Made by a program: the position numbers and the translations under genes. A DNA stretch of 64,000 bases from Zonotrichia leucophrys gambelii. Lineage: Eukaryota > Chordata > Aves > Passeriformes > Passerellidae. The stretch covers positions 19,908,599 to 19,972,598 of the forward strand of contig NC_088177.1 of assembly GCF_028769735.1 (NCBI RefSeq). The letters are read 5' to 3'. Of this stretch, positions 9,901 to 23,100 are shown piece after piece (position 1 is the stretch's first letter; each line of letters starts with the position of its first letter). The notes beneath the pieces are model-generated. The model was given only the letters and a program-made list of their open reading frames with translations. It had not been told where the DNA came from and searched no databases.

Positions 9901-12900
9901 AGTCCAATCCCTTGAGAACTACATCAGAGAAGTGAGTGAGATCTGCCAAGTGTATGCCCCCTTGATTGAGAAGAATGCCAAAAGTGAGGTCAAAGTCATT
10001 TCATCAGGAAAAACCTTTGCAAACCTTAAGGCAACAATGTTAAGGATGTATGGCCCATCCATTAAGCCTGAAAATATAATTGCCATTTCAACATCTTGGG
10101 AAAGTGCAGCTAAAGCCATGCTGGCCAGGAAGCTGAATATGAACACCGCAGGTGAATGTTTATTTAGCATTTGGGGAATTCAGTGCACCTTCAAGAGTAT
10201 ATATTTAATTCCAGAACGCAGTTGATGTGCATGCGGAAGTGCACAGTGGTGCACCCACTGAATTTCTTGGCTGTACACAATGCCAGAGTCTTTGCTTGCT
10301 CTGAGATGCAGCCCTGCCACTCTGGTGTGTATTTCATGCTGGAAATATGCTAAGGAAGACAATTGTTTTGCAGATTGGGAACTAGGACTTCAAGATTGCA
10401 TTTGCACTCTGTAGTGCATTGTTGTTTGGGAGCTGTGAATAAACATGACAACATACTGCTGTGCAGATAATGAGAGTAAAGTAGAACTGTGTGGTAGTAT
10501 TATTTTGAGGTTAATTAACTTCCATTTTCAGGTCAATTGTTATAGCTTTGTTTTATTTGCACAGTTCTGCACTGCGTAGCAAAGGGGTGCTCTGACAATC
10601 TGCTCAGCATCAGGATTCTGTGAGTGTTGCATGGCTAGAACTGGTCATTGATGAGAAGTCTAGATATTTTGGAGCCTAATAAAATAGAAAAGCAAGTTAA
10701 GAGACTGAATAATCTATCAACAGGTTATTTGAGAAAATCCTTTTGCACCAAAGCAGGTAGTTTTTTTAATGATAGTTTTTTACTGTTTTTATATTTGTTT
10801 TTAGAGGATTTTAAAAGAAATGTAGCTGTATGTTTGCAATATGATTTGACTGTTTTAAGAGTTAAAGATTTACTAGATTTTGTCTATTATTTACAGTAAC
10901 ATAATATAAATTAAAGCTTCTTTTTCAGCTTGTGATGAGGTTTCATATGTTAGGGAGAACTTGGTTGCATTTTTCAGGTCAAATAATTTCTGCTACCAAG
11001 GCGGGGCACAGATTTGAATAATTCATTTTGAAAAGGATTTATGAAGCCCATTTTTCTGAAAGTATTTGTCTTTTCACTTTCCTTTGTTGCAGGAGTTAAA
11101 GATGTGATTGTTTGGGGCAATATTACTGGGTCTAACTACATTGATTTGTCACATGCAAAACTTTATGGATATGAATGTGCTATTCGGGGCCCTCCTAATT
11201 TTCAACGTCCTTTGTTGAATATGATTTATGATAGGTACAGTACAGATTTATTTCTTTCAAGTAAGATTAAATAATTGCTTTTAATCCATGCTTATCTGGG
11301 TTGTCTAATAAAACATCAAGAAATGTTTTTGTTTTCAAGATTTGTCCTTACTGATTGGCACTGTACATAAAGGAAAACACAAGTTGAGGTACTCCATCTG
11401 CAAAAGAAGTTGGGTAGATCCTAGTGCTGTGCTACTGCACTCTCCTGCCAACTCTGTTTATAACTATATTTTTCCTACATTTTAAATAGATTTCTCTTAT
11501 ATCATGAGCAGTTTAGAAGAAGTGATAGAAGTCCAGGTAGTGATTTTAGATGTCTAGTTTGCATGAAGGAACTTTGAAATAGTATTAAACAGATTTCTGA
11601 ACCTGAATTACATGGAATAGGTCTGAGCATACTAAAGTTGTCAGTTTCCCAAGACAGATGATTTGGTAATATATGTGAAAAGGATACCTAGCAAGTAGAT
11701 AGCTTCTTGTGGAAGGAGCAGTAGCAGAGAAAGGGTGGGTGCAGTGAGAGGGCAGCAGATGTTACATACACCCAGGCCTGGCTATCTGGAGCTCCCACTC
11801 TGGTCTAGGCTTAGCATTTACTGGAGAGCAGACATTTCTATGTTCTAGGCCTGTACTGAACCTCTCACAGGCAGACTGGTTCGTGGGTGGGTTCTTACAG
11901 AAGACAGTAATATATAAATTACATATAAAATATTAAATTACGTATAAAATATAAATTACAATAATAATAGAGGTTAAGACTTGAGTAAATGGCCTAACTT
12001 TCACAGCACTTGTAACTTTTTAAGCTACTTTTTGTTAGACTTTTTTCTCTGTCTGTAAAAATGCCTTGCTTTCAGCAGTGATGTTTGAGTAAGTTTTGAC
12101 TTTTCTTTCCTCAGGTTTAGTTCTTTTTTCTTCAGAAAACTACTCTTCCTGCAGTCATCTTAGTTTGTCATGCTTTTTCTCTCCATGTTTTGTTGGCAGT
12201 GAATGGATCCACTCAGAGCTGGTGTCGGCACAGAGCACGCTGAGTTCCCGGGTGTCCCGTTGCAAGGGAATGTTACCTGCTCATGCCGTAGCCTCGGTGC
12301 TGCGGTACTGGTACCATGGCTCTCCTTCTGAGGAGATCATTTCTGTGGGAATACTTAGTGAAGGTAAAGCTGGTTTTGCCTCACATGTTCTCTTGTAGCT
12401 TTGCACTGCATATAATAGCTTTTCCCCATCTATAATGTTATTTTTAATCAATATTTTTCATTTAATAAAATCTTGTAAAACAAATCGTGTGAGGCTAAGA
12501 GTTTGTTTCATCATAGAACTTCCAAATCTAACAGAGCTTGTGATAATGCTCACTTTTCAGAGGCATCTCTTAGGTTAATGTTGTCTTTTTGCAAATGATC
12601 TCTTAGTCTTTTCGTTTAAATGCTTTTCTGATGTATGTGTTTTGTGCAAGAACTCTTTATAATTCTTAGAGCCTAGGCTATGAAAATGTGTTCTGCTTGT
12701 GTCGTTATGTAAACCAATTAATGGAATATTTCACAGCAGCCATTTAACCCTTATGAAATCAATAATTTTTCCCCTTTTTTAAGATGCACAACTGATACAC
12801 AATTGTGTTATTACAACACAGGAAAGACACCTGTTGGAGATGGTCCAAAGGAGGGCCTCATAAAATGACCACAGGGATGAATGCCTTTCTTATGAAAACA

Positions 12901-14383
12901 GGCTGAGAGAGCTGAGGTTGTTCAGCCTGGAAAAGAAAAGGCTCTGGAGAAGAAAAGGTTCTGGAGAGACCTTATAGCACCTTCCAGTGCTTAAAAGTTC
13001 TTCTAAGGAAGATGGGCGCAAATGCTTTAGCAGGACCTGTTGCAATAGGAGAAGGGGCAATGGATTTAAAGTGAAGGATGGTCAATTTAGATTAGATATA
13101 ATTTTTTTTACAATGAATGTGATAAGACAGTGGAACAAGCTGCCCAGAGAGGTGGGGAGATGCCTCAACCCTGGAAACATTCAAGGTCAACTTGGATGGG
13201 GCTCAGATACATTTGAAGATGTCCCTGCCCATGGCAGGAGGGTTGAACTAGAGCCCTTTAAAGGTCTCTTGCAGCCCAAACCCATCTGATGCTATAATTC
13301 ATGCACATCTAACTGAAGTACAAAGTTACAGTAAAAGGAACATTCTTTTTTGAACTGTGGATTGAAAAAGGCAGTCTCCATTTATAATGAGATCTTACCG
13401 TTGTAGACTTTTGCAAGTCTCTAGGACTTAGTGTTGACACTGGTGAGGATGTAATCAGAAATAACATGTTTTGTCCTTTTTCCCCCCTCTTCTTCAGGTC
13501 AGTTTTGCATTCCTGAAGAAATAATCTTCTCTATGCCAGTGAGGCTCCAGAATGGTAACTGGGAAGCCATGACAGAGCTAGAAATTAATGAAACCACCCA
13601 AAAAGTTCTGTGGCGCTTAGCCCACGAGCTGGTTCAGGTGAGGGTTACTTGAGTCTCGTGTATGCCCATTCTGCCACCTATGGGCACGTTGTGATACAAC
13701 TTTGAGCACAGACCTTTAAGTGTTAGATGTACAAACTGCACACATGCACTTAGGCATGGTAAAGACTGGGTATTTATAAATGTAAGGTAAGGTTTGTGTA
13801 TTGAAATTAACAGACAACTGTTCTGCCCAAAAGGAGATGATAAAATAAGTTTACCTATGTACATGTTGAATTTGCACCCCAAAGTTCTGCAGACTTTGTG
13901 CAAAACAGAAATATTTCATTTAATGTTTCTACATTCTATGTTGATTTTGCTTATATTGTATTCAGAGTATTTCTATGCTAGTATACATATCTTTTGGCAT
14001 ATTTATGGCTGTGACTTTGCATGAATGAAGGCCAGACCTTAATAGAATTAGAGATTTTTCAGAAAATACAAAATCATTGAATACTATTTTCATAATGAAC
14101 TTCTTGTCACTTAGTGAGACAAAAAGAATTTATTTGTACTATTGAAATTTTAAAAAAGACTGGTCCCAAACTCTACATTCCAGCTTTAATCAGGTTCTGT
14201 AATCTTCAGTCATACTAGTAATTTGTAAGGATTACTTTGTTTTAACATATTTTAAGTTTGTGCTAGAAATTAGTGTGCAGATTAAAAGAACGGGTGGTAT
14301 TAAAATATGCTTTTTCTTCCATTTAGGAAAAGCTCGTTGCACTAAAGGAGATAAATGAAATGCATCCATATGAAGCAGAATAA
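6911..14383 (+). CDS. MDH1B: Malate dehydrogenase 1B, complete (9 exons, 472 aa)
   Basis: The coding exons are 6911-6932, 7457-7569, 8505-8639, 8789-8931, 9649-10151, 11093-11234, 12200-12363, 13498-13637 and 14327-14383, totalling 1419 nt in one frame with GT-AG introns. The start reads MAKFVVAG, as in human MDH1B. Residues 1-90 resemble a glutaredoxin: a beta strand, then CPYY (12-15), a candidate cis-Pro in SPIIW (62-66), and [11 protein letters not shown] (78-88). Residues ~133-450 follow the cytosolic MDH fold, but key positions are lost. TSASAPI stands where MDH1 has its glycine-rich NAD loop, the substrate-binding Arg loop is absent, and GNITGSNY (314-321) has Ile316 in place of the catalytic His. 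It is therefore probably a pseudoenzyme. The C-terminus stops soon after [10 protein letters not shown], about 45 residues shorter than the human form as I recall it. The X-box promoter suggests ciliated-cell expression. Confidence 0.95.
6979..7140 (+). repeat. 41-bp minisatellite in MDH1B intron 1
   Basis: Three full 41-bp units (6991-7031, 7032-7072, 7073-7113) differ at only a few bases. Each begins GGGCRGGGCAGCTCCGGCAG and ends GAGCC. A partial unit lies on each side (about 6979-6990 and 7114-7140). The array starts about 60 bp after the exon 1 donor, inside the CpG island, and is G-rich on the plus strand. Confidence 0.9.
12820..13305 (+). mobile_element. CR1 LINE 3'-end fragment
   Basis: This is a degenerate copy of the CR1 3' region in MDH1B intron 7, in the same orientation as the gene. 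Recognisable blocks are CTGGAGAGACCTTATAGCA, TTTAGATTAGATATAA, CTGCCCAGAGAGGTGG and TGTCCCTGCCCATGGCAGG, ending near a worn ATTCTATGATT-like tail. It is 5'-truncated and frame-broken, so not active. CR1 is the dominant LINE of birds and reptiles. Confidence 0.88.
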
Positions 14384-15380
14384 AAACTCCACATCTTCTC
14401 TACTGCTTTTCCTGTCATTTTGCTTTTCAAGTTTCGTCCTCATTCATCAAAAGAAGAACAGATAAACACTAAATCATGTTTTAGTTTTGTTTTTTCACTT
14501 TCCCCTCTATTTTCAGGTTGTGAAATTCCTGCTCTTTTCCAATGTTCTCACAATTTCTTTCTAATTTTCATTTCTACAGACCTTTTCCCTACTTTGTTTT
14601 CTTTCTCCCTTTCTTCTGATTTTTTTCAGTGCTTTTATATCAGCCTATTCTTTATTATGTTCTTCGCCATTAAGGATGAGCTGAAGAATGGGGGAACTAT
14701 TCTGAGTTAGATACCCAGAGCCTCTACTGGCACAAAACCTTTTGGTTTTCCATGGTTGGTTTTTAGGAAAGGACTAAAGACACAGTATGACATTCTTGAT
14801 GAATGCAGAATTTAATTATTTGGCTAACCATGACCTTGTTTAACCCAGACAGGGAATTCCCAATGACATAAGTGTCCTTCCTTGTCTGCTCTCTACCTGT
14901 GTGGCACTGCTGTTCTGTAGAGCTGTCCTGTTCCTCTTGTGTCAGCGTTCAGTGCTAAGCAGTGGCCTTCCCACAGACAGCAGTCATGTGCTTAGTTGTG
15001 GCCTTCTCCTGTGACATCAGTATCAGGTGTTCAAGTATTCCCAAAGTGCCCTGCTTTATCTCCTTGCATTTTAGGAGGCTAGCAAAAATAGCTCATGTTT
15101 TGCCTTTTTTTTTAAACAGAAATTGACACCTTACATACTGGGTCACTTTAGCTAGAGTTTTCTGGAGACTAAAATGCTGGAAATTGTCATATTAAATAAG
15201 GTTTCCATTGCCCAAAAGAGCAAACTAGAAAGAAAGTCTAAGCATTGCTGTAGCTTTTGCAGTATTTTCCTCATTAAAAAAATCTGGGAAATCTCTAGGT
15301 AGAAAAAAATTTCAAAACCAGCTCGAATGTAACATTTTTAACCTGTAGACCAAATAAAATTTCTACTGCTTTTAATGAGT
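14384..15380 (+). other. MDH1B: MDH1B 3' UTR with candidate poly(A) signals
   Basis: After the TAA at 14381-14383 there are about 1 kb of AT-rich sequence without further exons. The first plus-strand AATAAA is at 15353-15358; others follow at 15424-15429 and near 15560. The true 3' end cannot be fixed without transcript data. Confidence 0.5.
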
Positions 15381-15430
15381 CTAAGATTTCATTTGCGTCT
15401 AACCATGCGGTTTTTTTCAGACCAATAAAC

Positions 15431-18400
15431 TATTGCAAAAACATAGTTTAATGCCTAAAATGTTCATATGAAAATTTTGAGGACTGTCACATACAGTGAG
15501 TAGAAGTTTTGTAATTCCAAATATTTTTTTCAGAGGTACTGAAACACAGTGTTTTTGTAATAAAATATCTTCTTAGGAAAAATTGATTTTTAAACAAAAA
15601 TTATATTTATACATCTCCTTAGTGACAAGTTCATCTTTGATTCCATGTTTTTCATATTTATTTAATGAGTTTCAAGAGAATACTCATGTGTTTTAAGTCA
15701 AACATAATTAAATACTTGTTTAAATGGAATTGTTGAGGAACCACTTTTACTTGCATCTTTGGTGTCTTAAATGATGAAGATTGTGTTAATGATGTTCCTG
15801 TACTTGCTAATTTTTATCAGATATGTTTAAAACAAAATAGAAAGCTTCCTGTTCTTTGAATTAGTTACATATAGTTGCAATAAATTCATTATTTCTGTTC
15901 AAATGGAGGTTCAAGCTCTGAATAGGGGCAGACTTCTTATATGAGGAAACTAAGAAATTTACTGTCTGACTAGGACAGGACTGGGAAGGGTGTCTTGCTG
16001 GTCTTAGAAAGAGGAGCTCAGAGAGCTGGAGTATCCCAAGTGGTCTGGAAGAATCTGGGATTCTATGCAAAGTGTATATGGGAGAAGCAACATTTAGAGG
16101 AATTGAGATATTATTGTAAGTATCTTCATGGAATAGTTCACATGGAAGTTGTAGAGGTAGGTGTTGTAAAAAGACTTGAAGAGAAGTGTAGGAACCATTC
16201 ATTTCATGGGAAGTAGTCCCCAGGGAATTAATTTCCAGTAGTGTATGCACAGAAGATTGGCTGAGTTTCTGAGGAGCATCTGGAGGCAGATGTCTCAGGA
16301 GAAAATAGCAGGGAGGGATGCTACCAGTCCAGTAGTCTCTACAAACTACCTGTTTTTTCTATAATTCATTTTCCAAGATAGAAAAGTTAGCTTCTCTAAT
16401 ATGTATTTACATTTGGGCTTTTTCTATATGAATAGGCTTTAGCAATCTTACTCTTTGAATTCCTTTATTCTGCCAGTGGAGATAGTTCAAACAACCTGCA
16501 GGTCAAGCACCAGCAGTGCACAGCTGTTAATGAGAGGGAAAATACCTTTTCCTGCTGTATATAAGTAGACCTATCTGACTTCTGAGTCACCAGCTGAAAA
16601 CCTCTCTTCTCAGAGAGTGGGAGCAGAAAGAAAAAGCTGCTTGGGATGTCTTGTGTATCCTAAATTACTCTAACTGGATTTGTCTAGTGGTGTGCAGGGG
16701 AATTCAGGTCTTTTCTCATGAAGCATAAGTGAAGTGAAGCATAAGTTTTTTTCCTAGCTTTTTTTTAGGAGAAAAAGAAAGAAAAAATAATAGGAAAGAT
16801 AAAATATTGTAACATATTCAATGTTGGTTACAGCTATAAATCAGCAATTGACTTAGTCATCAGTAAGTTTGGGTTTTCTATAAGTAATAAGCAATTTCTG
16901 GGATACATTTTTTCCCAAGTCCCTAAGTCATGTTATGTATGCAGGATATTCATGGTATCGATGACTCTTTCTACCTGGCTGTGATGGTAACCGTTGAAAC
17001 ATTTATGAGAAGGGCTTTAAGTTGTATGTATCTTACAAATGTTATATATAGATTCCTCTTAAACCCTAGCATTTGGGTATGCTGAAGAGCTTTGTGGTTG
17101 GTCTGAACAATTCCAGTTCAGAATTACCACTAGGGCTTACTATTTTTCTTCTTTGTGTAGCTGCACCAACTCTTTGTTACAGCACACTGTGCTTTCTGTA
17201 TTACTCTACCTCATTTTCAGTCTCTATAGCAACAGTTTCTCAGCAACTGGGAGATGCTTAGTAAAGGCCTCTCAATTTAGAAATATTGCACTCCAACCAT
17301 AAAAAAAAAAAAAAGCTTTGAAACAAAGATCAAAGAAGTTTTATCTTTAATAATTCAGGATATTTATTACTAATTAATTAGTGTTCTCTGTTTTGACTGC
17401 TTAGACAATTACCTGATACTTTGATCTGGGCCTTTGCTAGGCATTTGTTGTGAGCAGCTTTAATTTAAAAGCAAAACCTTTAGAACTGTGTCTTGAAGTC
17501 AACTTTTAAGTGCTGTAAAACTACTGGACTTCTCTGGCAGTGTCATCTGACTTCTGGACCTTCAGTAAGTAATGAGAGGAAGGTAAGCGCAGCTACTGTA
17601 TTTAAGAGGAGACAGTAATTTTGGCCTTTGAATAAAACATAGAATATCTTCACCCTTCACAGGAAACATAAGTAACTGTAGGTTCTTTTATGCATATTTA
17701 AGATGTTCATCATATGTTGTCTGATTTCAAAAGAAAAGTCTCTGTGATCAAGTTGATTGATCTGCTGGGAGGTTTCTGCCTTACTTCATGTGGCTCGTCT
17801 TTCTCTGTACTTTAATTTAATTATGTAACATGCTCCAAAACACATTTTATTTGCTAAAGTACATATTCTGAGAACCTGTATATCAAACAAAGTACATGTA
17901 AGTAATCAAGTGTTACTTTTCTTTCACATTCCACTAAGAGTCAAGAAAAAGGCTATCCTTGTTTTGCACATAAGAGTATTCATGTTAATGGGACCAGGAC
18001 TGTTAACTGTAACAATTTACTTCCTGAGTATTTGTACATAATTTTAATTTTTTGTTTGTTTTCTTAAGTGTTTTTCACTATTAAAGCACACAAGTAACTG
18101 ACATATAACACAGGCTGAAAGAGTGTATCAATGGGCAAAGTTACTTCAGATTTCATGGGCAGCAGATACTGCTTCTGCTTTCAAATTGTGTTCATGTGCT
18201 AACACTGAAGTAGATTCTCTTTGTTTCACCCAGGCATTCCCACTGCAGTCAAGATCTGGACTGTCCACAGAGTTTTGTATATGAAAGTGTAGACTGTGCA
18301 TACATTAATAATGTCTTCTGTTACTTCTTGGAAGGAGGGTTCATAGATATGATGTAATTTGGTAAAACACAGAAATACATGGTTGACTTTGAGACTATGA

Positions 18401-20143
18401 ATACCCTAGTACAAGACTATAGTGTGTTTTTCCATATGGGTGATTTAAATATTAGACATTGTGTTGTACTGGACAGAGATCTGGTCATATTACAGTAAGT
18501 ATCAAGCGCTTATATATTATGCATGCTGTATAACTCAGTAAGTCAGTGGATCTGTTCTTATTTGAGTGAGCAAATTCTAATGAGTTCTAATTTAAGTGAG
18601 TTTAACCTGAATATTTTTACATTCATCCTGTCCACTTTCTTTATTTTATGTACCTCTGGTACAGAGAAAATAAAGGAGGTAAGCTGTGCATTTGTAAGTC
18701 TACCTTCTAGATTGCTACATGTAGCTTTCACCAAACACTTATGTTTAATTCATTGCTCTGTGTCTTCTGATTTCACTGATTTCTGTACATGAACTTTTCT
18801 GTCAAGTTATGCAGAGACTCCTACTACTGCAGCTATTTTAGGAACAGTTGTATCATATTTTCATATATATTGCATATGAATATCTATCTATAGGCAAACT
18901 TATGTGCCTGTGTAAATGCTGGGCAGAGCTGTTGTTTTGCAGAACCCTTAGTAAGAAAGAAAATAGAATAGTGTAAAAGAAACATAGTGGTATTTTTTTC
19001 AAAGAAGGACTACAGTAAAAACTGTGCCATTGTAGTCTTGAATGAAAAAGACTATTAAAACAAATCTGTATCTCAATATTTTAAGCATCTAAATTTAGGT
19101 TGTGGCTGAAATTTAGAGACTGAAACACAAATTGCAGCTTTCACTAATTAAAATGGTGAGGAGCATATTTATGGTAGACTCAATAATTTTAGATCATTGA
19201 ACATTTATGCTTCATAAATGGCCAGTATTCTGTCATGTTTATGACAAATGATCAATGATTCTAACTGAAAAAATGTAAGAAGTGAACATTTGTTTAAGTT
19301 CAGATTTAACATCAAATTTATTATTTAAGTTTTAGATAATTTCCAACTCTTTAATTTTTATTTATTTTAGCAAACTTTCCCTTTGTTCTGCACAATAAAC
19401 GATACAGATTGCCTTTGGAATCTTGTGTGACTTAGATCCATTATTCCTAGTGTTTTGCAATTGCAGTGTTAGCTGAAAGATAGTTACTACTAGTTAATTC
19501 ATACTTACATTTCTGTGATTTGAAATATAATGTAGTTTAGAGCATTAGTGAAATAAATCCTGAGGGGAGACATTCAGTTTCCACTACTGCAGGGACATAA
19601 CTACTTTTGCTTTCACAGTTGTTAATGTAAGTAGGTACATGGTTAGGCTTTGTTTTCCCCTTCCATAACAGCTCAATAAGAAATAATGTTAGCTCAGCCT
19701 AAAACTTTAGTTTTGCTTGAAAATTTTAGAAAATACTTTTGAATAATTGCAATCAGTGAATCTGAGGAAGAGTCTGGTGTGGATATGCCCTCTATGACCT
19801 GAAATTGTACATTGGACCATGTAGTAATCCTGCGTGTAAACACCGAGCTCTTAATAGTGAAAGATCTCATTTCCTGTACTTAAAACTGTTTTGAGGATTG
19901 GTTTTGCTGTGCTACAGTTTTGCAGTTACTTGAATTACTCCTATTTTATGCTGAGCAGAGAGCTTGCCATTTGCCGGCATTTCTCTGCACGTGGCACCAA
20001 AACTATTTTGTTTAATGTAATTCTGTTTAATTTAATTTCTGAAATGCATCCAGTGAATTGTTCAGATTAAAAGGTTTAATTTGAATGGTTCAATATGTCT
20101 CTGTGTAGAATATGTGGTTTTACACTTTGATTTGTTTTGTTAT
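15431..20143. other. MDH1B-DYTN intergenic region
   Basis: This 4.7-kb AT-rich stretch has no exon I can support. It holds a TATAAG-like motif near 16558-16565, an imperfect RFX-like element at 17235-17247, and short A/T runs (for example 17301-17314). One or more non-coding 5' exons of DYTN probably lie here, but I could not place them. Confidence 0.5.
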
Positions 20144-20173
20144 AGAATGCCTAATGCCATCTGTTAATTTCAA

Positions 20174-23100
20174 ATGGATCCAGACTTGCAGGGTAAGGAT
20201 TTTTCTTATTTTCCCCCAACTTTTCTCAAAACGTATTTCTGTGTCTTTTTGAGCAGAAACTACTGAATTTTAATGAAATCATGCCACCTTGAGAATCTCT
20301 GTGCTGTAGCATGTAAATGACAAATTACAGAGCTGTGATGTCTTACCTTTATTGTTGGATGTGTCCAGGCACCTTCCTTGCCACTATCACATTGGCTTAT
20401 GGAATAGTCAGGCACACAGGGCCATGATCTCTAATTTATAATAAATGCTAAGGTGCTTTTCATACTTTGGAACAGGCATGAAGATGTCTGTTCCCTTTCT
20501 GAGTGCAAAATCTCAGCGGACACCTCATCTGCCACAGAGCACCTCAAAATGCAGAATAGCAGGTAACCAGCTGAAGATGTCAGGAATCAGCACACTTCTC
20601 TATGTGTGCAGGAGCTCCTTTGTCAGCTTCTCTACAAAGGGCATTTATATTTCTTGAGGTGAAATTTGACCCACAGCAGAATGATTACATGCTGGTTTTC
20701 TGTCCAGAGGGGAAGCCCCTTTCCTATGAGAAATGAAATATTTTATTGTCCCTAAATAGCCTCTCATCAATAATAATTCTAAAATAATTTGCTATTTTAC
20801 TTATGTGTCCTCACAAGTTAATTCTCGAACTGTGTTTGACAGGCACAGAGTGCCCTACTTTGAGGCCACATTTTGTTTGTAAGGGTGGACTAGAATTAAG
20901 TAGCAGATGGCTACTAAAACAGATTCTCTTCAATTTGAAAATCATCTTGTGCATGGAAGGTGTTTGAGTTGAATCATATGTCTATTTCTAGCATTTGTAT
21001 TTGAGAATAAGCATTTGGAACTTAATCCATAGCCTAATGAAAACTGTGGGAGTTGTTCTGTTTCTTTCAAAAGGGCTTTGGATCAGTTTATTGAGGAAAG
21101 AGAACTGATGATGCGTGGAAGTCAAAACTCATTTTTCACATTCTATGACATGCTACATTGCATCTCCAAATAATATCACAAAACATAGTATGACAAGAGC
21201 AGGACTAAGCAGATGGTATAGCAGTTATTGGCATCTCTCTATAGCTTAGGCAGCATCTGGGAACCAGAAGAGCCCATAATCTGCTGACTATTAATATTAA
21301 TCTGGTGTATTTCTTGGAAACCATTGCACACAGATTGGCACCTTTCCAGGCTGAACAGGTGAAGTATTTTGTGAGTTATTTCTACTCATTAATACATATT
21401 TATTGCTTATCTTTAGCCTTAATCAACTGTGTGTAACTCTCTCTGAAGTACAGGGAGAAAAGAGTCTCTGAGGACAGAAGGATAACTGATAAATCCCTTT
21501 TTAGTTTCTAAAGTTTAGTAAACAAGCCTTGTTTTTTGTTCTTGAAGTTCTGGGTATATGTAAAGTATCGAGTATAGGTCACAGTCAGCATCTCTGACTT
21601 TCCACTCAGAAAAACATCCTTTCTTGATGTGAAAGAAATAAGCTGAAATCGTATAAGGATATGGGATTTAGTCAAGCAAATTGAGTGGGTTTGCTAAACA
21701 GAGATGTCAAAAGTAATTTGCTGTGGTAAAGGGCTTGTCTTCTTCTGCAAGAGTCCCTCATGTTGATCTTGACAGATTTGTTTGGTGCTTGAAACAATAT
21801 GCATCCAAAACAATAACCCTGCTGTGCAAACTGACAAACTGTTCCTTGAAGAAGAGCATCTCTGATCAAAAAACCTATTTGTGTGAAGAAATATTATTTC
21901 ATTATGATCTTGGCTAAAAGTTTGTGCAGTGCATAACCCCCACAGGCCTTGTTCTGATATATGAATAAACTTGATTCCCAAAGAAACAGATGTGCTCTCT
22001 GTGTTGAATTCTGATTTTACAAGAGATGGTGTTACTGTTTACAAGAAGATTGTTCACCCCACAAAGTTATTTTTTAAAACAGAAAATGTGTTCTATTTGT
22101 TTGGGGTTTTTTTCTCCCAAATTTTCCTTCAGAGTGTTGATCAACTTGAAACTCCAAATTTGGTTGTTTTGATTTTTAGTTAGTTTTGAATGAAGCACTC
22201 CATTGTAATGTGTGTTTGTTTTCTTTCACAGAGGCCTTCAATGATGTTGAGAACTCCGTATACAGAACAGCCCTAAAACTACGCTCAGTACAAAGTCTTT
22301 GCCAGTGTTAGTAGCCAAAGAGAACCCTATGCTTTTACAGGAAGGAGAATCTGTATCAAGTTTGCATTGCTGTCACCATGAGTTATTATGCTACTTTGCT
22401 CTCTCATTTTCCACCTTGGAGTTTCAGAATGGATTATGAACACTTAAGATCTAGATAGTGCTTCATATACAAATTGATTTTTTTTTCCTTTTGAATGTCA
22501 ATGGAAATACATTAGTGAAATTCTAAAATTATGAGAGAATCAAAGTATATCTACCATCTGCAGCAATACTATGTAGACGTCACTGACAATCATTAATCTA
22601 TTATTATGGTCTTGAAAAGTCAAATTCTAAGGTGTTTTTTAGGAGCTGATTTATTGGAAATAATCATGGCTTATTGAAAATGCATTGACTGGACTATAAG
22701 AATTAATGAGAACAAAATAGAACATGATAGAGCAGGAAACTTCTGGTTAGTATTCATTCTCCGTGTCTTTGAAATGAGGGAGAATTCAGTGCAATCAAAG
22801 AGTTGTGCAACAAAGTCCTGGTCACTTAGCTCACTTTGAAATTACTGGATGTAAATTCCATATTGAGCTAAATTTCATGGAAATCTTGAAGTTTTTATTT
22901 GTGCTGAAAATGCACAACATTGCAAATGAGGTCTTCAGGGTAACACAGAGAAGGTGACTAGTTTGTTGGCCTTGGACATATTTCTTTCATTTGGGAATGC
23001 TTTTCTATGAATACATTTAGTTTGGTCTCATTCCTGATATGGTTGAGGCATAAATCATATGAGCATCTGCCTGATGCTCTGTGTCAATGTAGAAGCACCA

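Noticed and set aside
16555..16566. TATATAAGTAG as a DYTN TATA box
   Set aside because: Single match in AT-rich DNA 3.6 kb from the start codon, with no first exon or donor located to support it.
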